64,000 nt of DNA, taken from NCBI RefSeq assembly GCF_910594005.1, contig NC_057848.1:48439616-48503615 (forward strand), read 5' to 3'. The number at the start of each line of letters is the position of its first letter. Position 1 is the first letter of the stretch. Shown in pieces: positions 59,473 to 64,000 of the stretch. Both the position numbers and the translations under genes were made by a program. The notes under the pieces are model-generated. The model ran no database searches. It was not told where the DNA came from and saw only the letters and a list, made by a program, of their open reading frames with translations. This DNA is from Cervus elaphus (lineage: Eukaryota; Chordata; Mammalia; Artiodactyla; Cervidae).

Positions 59473-60189
59473 TTGAGTCAGAACTCCATTCCTTTTTATG
59501 GCAGAATAATACTCCTCTGTATGGAAAATCAGATTTTGTTTATCTATTTGTTAGTTGATAAACATTTTGATTGTTTCCATCTTCTGGCTATTATGAATAA
59601 TATTGCTAGAAACATTTGTATAGAAGTTTTTGTGTGGGCCTATGTTTCCATTTCTATTAAGTATATGTCTAGGAATGGAATTGCTGGATCATGTAATATC
59701 TCTATATTTATCACTTGAAATACTGCCAATCTGTTTCCATAAGTGCCAGTGTGTTCTGGTGCACCAAAACAGCTGAAGGGTTTTAATTTCTGTGCATCCT
59801 TGGCAACACTTCTTACTTTCTGACTTTTTGATTCTTCCCATACTAGTGTGTGTGTAGTGATATTTTACTGTGGTATTGTTTTGCATTTCCATGGTGACTA
59901 ATGATGTTATTTGTGTATCTTCCTTGAAGAAATGTCTATTTAAGACCTTTCCCCACTTTTTAGTTATTTGTCTTAAATTGTAAGTATTCTTATGTATTCA
60001 AGATACAAGTTGCTTGGATATGTGATTTACAAATGGTTTCTCCCACATTGTGGGTTATCTTTTCACTTTCTTGATGGTGTCCTTTGAAGAATAAAAGTTT
60101 TAAATTTTGATGAGGTCAAGTTTAACTGTTTGTTGTTGTTGCTCATGCTTTGGTGTTGTAAGTTACATCTTGATGCATTTGTGTCTTCA

Positions 60190-60385
60190 TTTATAAAACT
60201 GTAATGATTATGCCATCTTGAAAGGTTGTTAGAATTGAATGTAAGTACTTAGAATAATACTTGACATAGTAAGCACTCATTAAGTGTTATCTGTCACTAT
60301 GGATGTTGTTTTTAGTATTATTATATAAAACAAAACAATGCCTGGAACATTATAGGGACTCAGTAATATTAGCTCTTATTATGTA
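60190..60385 (+). mobile_element. MIR-type 3' fragments
   Basis: 'gttgttagaattgaatgtaa', 'agtaagcactcattaagtgt' and then 'caatgcctggaacattatag' resemble MIR 3' ends (gtaagcactcaataaatgtt). They may be two overlapping fragments. Confidence 0.5.
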
Positions 60386-62075
60386 ACAAGAATTTCTTAT
60401 ATCTGATTAAATAAAATATGCAGTAAGTGGAAAATAAATGTAAATATTTGGGAAGGAAATATTTTTAGGGGAAAAAGATCCATTTTATTTAAAAAACAAA
60501 GATTAAAAGGGTATGGGTCTAATGTTTTCTCTAGAAGTTTTTATATTAAAAAAATCTGGGACAATGATGAATAGTTTAAAAATTTCCTTTAATATGGTGC
60601 CTTTTATTCTGTCTTTACTTCTGACTTGGGTGATCATCAGGGATAATTTGGATTTTATGATAATAGAGGAAATGGCAAGTCAGTTGTGAAATATTATGGC
60701 AATAATGACTTTGTATTAAAGATAAATCCTTTATCTTCTCAAAAGTAATATGATGTGTCAATAAATGTAAAGTGAAAAAACGTATATATTTGTTTAGCCA
60801 ACAACCTTTAGGGAAGCTTGCCATGTATAATAAGAAAAGAATTTTAATAATTTTCATTTAGACAAAAGTTTGGGAAAATACATCGAATTTCTTTCTGTTC
60901 TTCTTTAGTCTTAGTCCTAAGCATGTGTGCTATATGCATTCATTCAAATAAAAATATAATTGTGTCAATCAGAAAAAAATTATTCCCAACCGGGAGAAAT
61001 GTATATCTAAATTATATACACAGGAGAGAAAAATGGAAATGGAAGAGCTATAGCAAACAAAGAAATTGGGACTCGTTAAACAGAGGTCAGTTATTAACTC
61101 ATTGATTGTGTTTATTTTTCTTTTGTCCACTACAGTTGTTACTTGCCCATCACAGAGCTCCTTATTATAACATTAACTGTTATCACTGATAGTGTTTCAG
61201 AATATTGCAACTATATGAAAATTACACACTTGCTTTCTCAACCTGGGCCCTTCTCACGATCACGTAAACAGAATGGTCTTGAGACTTCCTGAGCTAAGGA
61301 GTGATTGTTTTTCTCTCTTTAGTAATAATTTAATACTAAGGCTTTGGTATCAGGCAAAGTTGAATCTTTGTGAAGTGAAACTGGGATCTGTTTAAAAGTT
61401 TTGATATCACTGACTAGACAGAGAAATGACTGAGGCTATCCCTACTCCTGTGGGGATCTGGTCTGAAAGCATCTGATCAAGGCTCTGTTGGGAAAAGGGC
61501 TCTCTGCTCTTGGCTATCTCACTAGGGAACTTTTAAGAGGTTATTCATTCTCTGATTCTCTTCTTCAAACCAGAGGATCAGAGTGGGAGACAAGATTTTT
61601 CACCTCAGTTGATAGGACACTTGGTAGCTTTTTATTTGCTTTAGTTTTTCTTAATGATGACAAAGGACTTTGTTTACATCTTAGCATCTCTTCTTATCAT
61701 TGTGGAATTAATGTTATCATTTGAGAATTAATACTACCACTTATTTTATCATTATTGTTATATATTCTAAAGTTTATTCATTAATTTATAGAAATTCCAA
61801 CTCCTTAATTTTCATGGTTTTTGAAAATGGAAAAGGAACTATTAGCACAAGGGGTAGAGCTCCAAATGAGGCCCCTTTCCCTTTGTCTCTATCTGCAGGG
61901 GCACTTTTATAATATTAAGATGTATCTCTTTTCCCACTTTGAGGTGAACCTCAAGAAACTTTGTAGCTCTATGTCTAAAGTCACATCCCTTGGCAATTTT
62001 GTGAAGCTACAGGCTAAAATATCCCCCAAAGTTGGACTTCAAAATAACTCAGGAGAACTGCTAGTGGATTATTCA
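60386..62075. other. Unassigned, no gene identified
   Basis: Frames of up to 94 codons are present without recognisable domains. A possible splice-acceptor-like 'tctctatctgcag/gggc' at about 61899 precedes a 94-codon frame, but no supporting donor or partner exon was found. Confidence 0.35.
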
Positions 62076-62222
62076 TTTTTTGCCTCTTTCATGAAAATTT
62101 ATTGAAATCTTTATTCACTTATTAGAGGTACATCAAAAAGTATGTCATCTTCCCTGCCATCAAGGGGCTTTTGCTTCAATGGGTGAGATACACATGTAAA
62201 TAAATGCAATGGGTGATGTAAG

Positions 62223-62790
62223 TTGTTGTTCAGTCACTCAGTCATGTCTGACCCCATGGACTGCAGCAGCACTCCAGGCTTCCCTGTCCTTCACCATCTC
62301 CCAGAGATGCTCAGACTCTTGTCCATTGAGTCAGTGATGCCATCTAACCATCTCTTTGTCTGTTGTCCCCTTTTCCTCCTGCTTTAAATCTTTCCCAGCA
62401 TCAGGGTCTTTTCTAATGAGTCAGCTCTTCACATCAGGTGGCCAAAGTATTGGAGCTTCAGCTTCAGCATCAGTCTTTCTAATGAATATTCAGGGTTGAT
62501 TTCCTTTAAGATTGACTGGTTTGATCTCCTTGTAGTCCAAGGGACTCTCAAGGGTCTTCTCCAACACCAAAGCTCAAAAGCATCAATTCTTTCATATTCA
62601 GCCTTCTTTATAGTCCAACTCTCACATCCATACTTGACTACTAGAAAAACCATAGCTTTGACTAGATGGACCTTTGTCAGCAAAGTAATGTCTCTACTTT
62701 TTAATGCACTGTCTAGGTTTGTCATAGCTTTTTTTCCAAAGAGCAAGTGTCTTTTAATTTCCTGGCTGCAGTCACCATCTGCAGTGATTT
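62223..62790 (-). mobile_element. BovB LINE, 5'-truncated
   Basis: Reverse strand from 'ttgttgttcagtcactcagt' to 'ccatctgcagtgattt'. The reverse frame 62429-62746 codes the BovB tail (GCESWTIKKAEYERIDAFE). Target-site repeats aatgggtgatgtaag (62208-62222) and aatgggtgatataag (62822-62836), 14 of 15 bases equal, but 31 unexplained bases lie between the element and the right copy. Confidence 0.93.
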
Positions 62791-62863
62791 AAGGGCAGCT
62801 TAATCACTGATAATGGGTGATAATGGGTGATATAAGTGCTATGATACAAATATGTATAGGTAT

Positions 62864-63087
62864 GCATGTGTGCTATCATGCTTCAGTCATGTGCAACTCT
62901 GTGAGACCCCATGGACTGTAGTTCACCAGCCTCCTTCATCCATGGGATTCTCCAGGTAAGAATACTAGAATGGGTTGCCATGCCCTCTTCCAGGGGATCT
63001 TCCCGACCCAGGGATAGAACCTGCAGCTCTTATGTCTCCTGCATTGGCCAGCAAGTTCTTTACCCCTAGTGCCACCTGGGAAGCCCC
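62864..63087 (-). mobile_element. Bov-tA SINE
   Basis: Complete in reverse, BovA part then tRNA-Glu-like head ('tctcctgcattggccagcaa', 'gccacctgggaagcccc'). Perfect 12-bp target-site duplication atgtataggtat at 62852-62863 and 63088-63099. Confidence 0.96.
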
Positions 63088-63384
63088 ATGTATAGGTATA
63101 GTAAGGCATAAAGAGGGTAGTAGAGAGTATTATCTATGTGGGGGATAAAAGAGACAAGAAATAATTTCTAAGTAATATGCTTTCTTCCTCTTTATGGAGT
63201 GCCATCTTATTGTTATCTGTATGACAGATTTCCACCACTGCTCTTAGAGTCAGCAGAGTTTTTCTCTGTTCTACGAAAATATCCCTGTCTCCTCCCTGCT
63301 CCCCCTTCTGTGTTCTTGGCTGCCTTGCTTATTCCTCCATTAAAGTAATTATAATATTCTAAGTTTATGTTTACCTTTCCTTTC

Positions 63385-63500
63385 ATCAATCTAAACAGTG
63401 AGCTCACTGAGGGCAAGAATCATGTTTTCAAACCGTGTGTCACTGAGTTCTATCCTCTTATAGTACATAATTAGTGTTCAACAGTTCAAACACTTAATAC
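63385..63500 (+). mobile_element. L2-type 3' fragment
   Basis: 'aacagtgagctcactgaggg', 'caagaatcatgtttt', 'tacataattagtgttcaaca' follow the L2 3' end (gagctccatgagggcaggga ... agtaggtgctcaata). Moderately supported. Confidence 0.5.
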
Positions 63501-63559
63501 CAAAATTGCTTCAGTTAAAAAACACTTATGCTAAGTTTGGTAGATTAAAGATAGCTGCA

Positions 63560-63985
63560 AAGTATTTGATATTCTTCTCTTTAAATGTGGGCTGGTTTAT
63601 GATTGTTTTGGCTAACAGAATATCATGACCTGGTCCTTAAAAGAGCTTCCACAATGGTCTCTCAGGCCCTGAACTGTCATATAAGGAATCTAACTACATG
63701 GCTGGAAAGACATAGAAAGGGAGAAGGGCCTATCTATGCCTATCCTGCTAAGGTACCAGGGTGGTGAAACCATTCTGTGCCCTCCAGATCAGTCCAGTTG
63801 CTTGCTGAATATTACAGAGTGATTCCAATCAACAACAAGTGAAGTAGAATTATCAAGTCAAGCCCTGTCTGTATTCCTGGCTCCAAAATTCATGCAGTAA
63901 AGCAAAATAATTGTAATTTTTAATTACCAAGTTTGGATTACTTGTTAATTATTAATAGATAACTAAAAGACCAAGTCTCTTCTAC
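63560..63985 (+). mobile_element. MaLR-type LTR (MLT1-like), diverged
   Basis: 'gggctggtttatgattgttt', 'ggctaacagaatatcatgac', 'gtaaagcaaaataattgtaa' and the end 'ttattaatagataact' follow an old MLT1 LTR, with the polyadenylation region near 63900. It ends within about 20 bases of the window edge. Confidence 0.5.
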
Positions 63986-64000
63986 CATACCATTTTTTTA

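Larger units (their letters stand above)
58865..60180 (-). mobile_element. Old L1, 3' half, reverse strand
   Basis: Reverse copy: 3' UTR ('aagctttattgaaatagaat', 'cagatgtgcaaccatcacct'), then late ORF2 ('aatggaattgctggatcatg', 'ttttgcatttccatggtgac', 'gaagaaatgtctatttaaga', 'tggtttctcccacattgtgg'). It carries a CHR SINE at 58985-59180 and a tandem duplication at 59369-59472. Confidence 0.78.
62080..63170 (-). mobile_element. L2 fragment carrying BovB and Bov-tA
   Basis: Host pieces: 62100-62222 ('tttattcacttattagaggt', 'ctgccatcaaggggcttttg', 'gtaaataaatgc'), about 62831-62863 ('aagtgctatgatacaaatat') and 63100-63170. They read as one reverse-strand L2 3' end once the two insertions are removed. 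Confidence 0.55.

Noticed and set aside
1..64000. CRISPR array, phage, plasmid or bacterial operon features
   Set aside because: No regularly spaced short repeats. All repeated sequence is eukaryotic interspersed or simple repeats.

Overview
This window looks like intergenic or intronic DNA from a bovid ruminant (cattle, bison, buffalo, sheep or goat type). The evidence is the repeat content: eleven BovB (RTE-type LINE) segments, many Bov-tA / Bov-A2 SINEs with the typical AGC tail or tRNA-Glu-like head, CHR-type cetartiodactyl SINEs, and young ruminant L1 (L1_BT-like) 3' ends. They lie on a base of old mammalian repeats (MIR, L2, MER5, MaLR LTRs, old L1). I see no intact cellular protein-coding gene, tRNA, rRNA or CRISPR array. 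All long reading frames that I can identify belong to retrotransposons, and those are broken. All family names are by recognition, without database searches.

Layout. 1-346 is a BovB 3' end cut by the window edge. 347-5.5 kb is mostly single-copy, with a CHR SINE near 1.8 kb and a CpG-dense patch at about 4.6-4.97 kb that could be an old promoter with a first-exon donor. 5.5-9.2 kb holds a Bov-A2 SINE, MaLR LTRs (one nested in another), a MIR and an L1 stub. 9.2-13.9 kb is AT-rich and mostly unassigned, with an ancient repeat-like stretch at 12.0-13.0 kb. 13.9-16.5 kb is a MIR cluster hit by BovB, MER5 and Bov SINEs. 19.1-21.1 kb is a reverse-strand BovB. 21.2-30.3 kb is a patchwork of old L1 pieces, including a head-to-head pair near 26.25 kb. 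30.3-34.1 kb is AT-rich with a MIR, an L2, a SINE and a BovB.

34.64-42.45 kb is a near full-length young L1 (5' UTR, ORF1, ORF2, 3' UTR, target-site duplication), broken by mutations and by a BovB whose 5' part is inverted. 43.86-52.88 kb is a much older L1 that has acted as a landing pad for two LTRs, two BovBs and two tRNA-derived SINEs. 55.135-58.575 kb is a near full-length BovB with a 12-bp target-site duplication, an intact YADD motif, and frameshifts and stops elsewhere. 58.6-64 kb holds an old L1 with a CHR SINE, MIR pieces, an L2 hit by BovB and Bov-tA, and a MaLR LTR.

How the parts work together. Many BovB and Bov SINE copies here are flanked by short direct repeats, which indicates target-primed insertion; Bov SINEs are known to share their 3' end with BovB and to depend on its enzymes. 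Nesting gives relative ages: MIR, L2, MER5 and old L1 are oldest, MaLR LTRs are intermediate, and BovB, Bov SINEs and young L1 are last. The main value of the window is as a record of these nested insertions; no new functional system is clearly visible.
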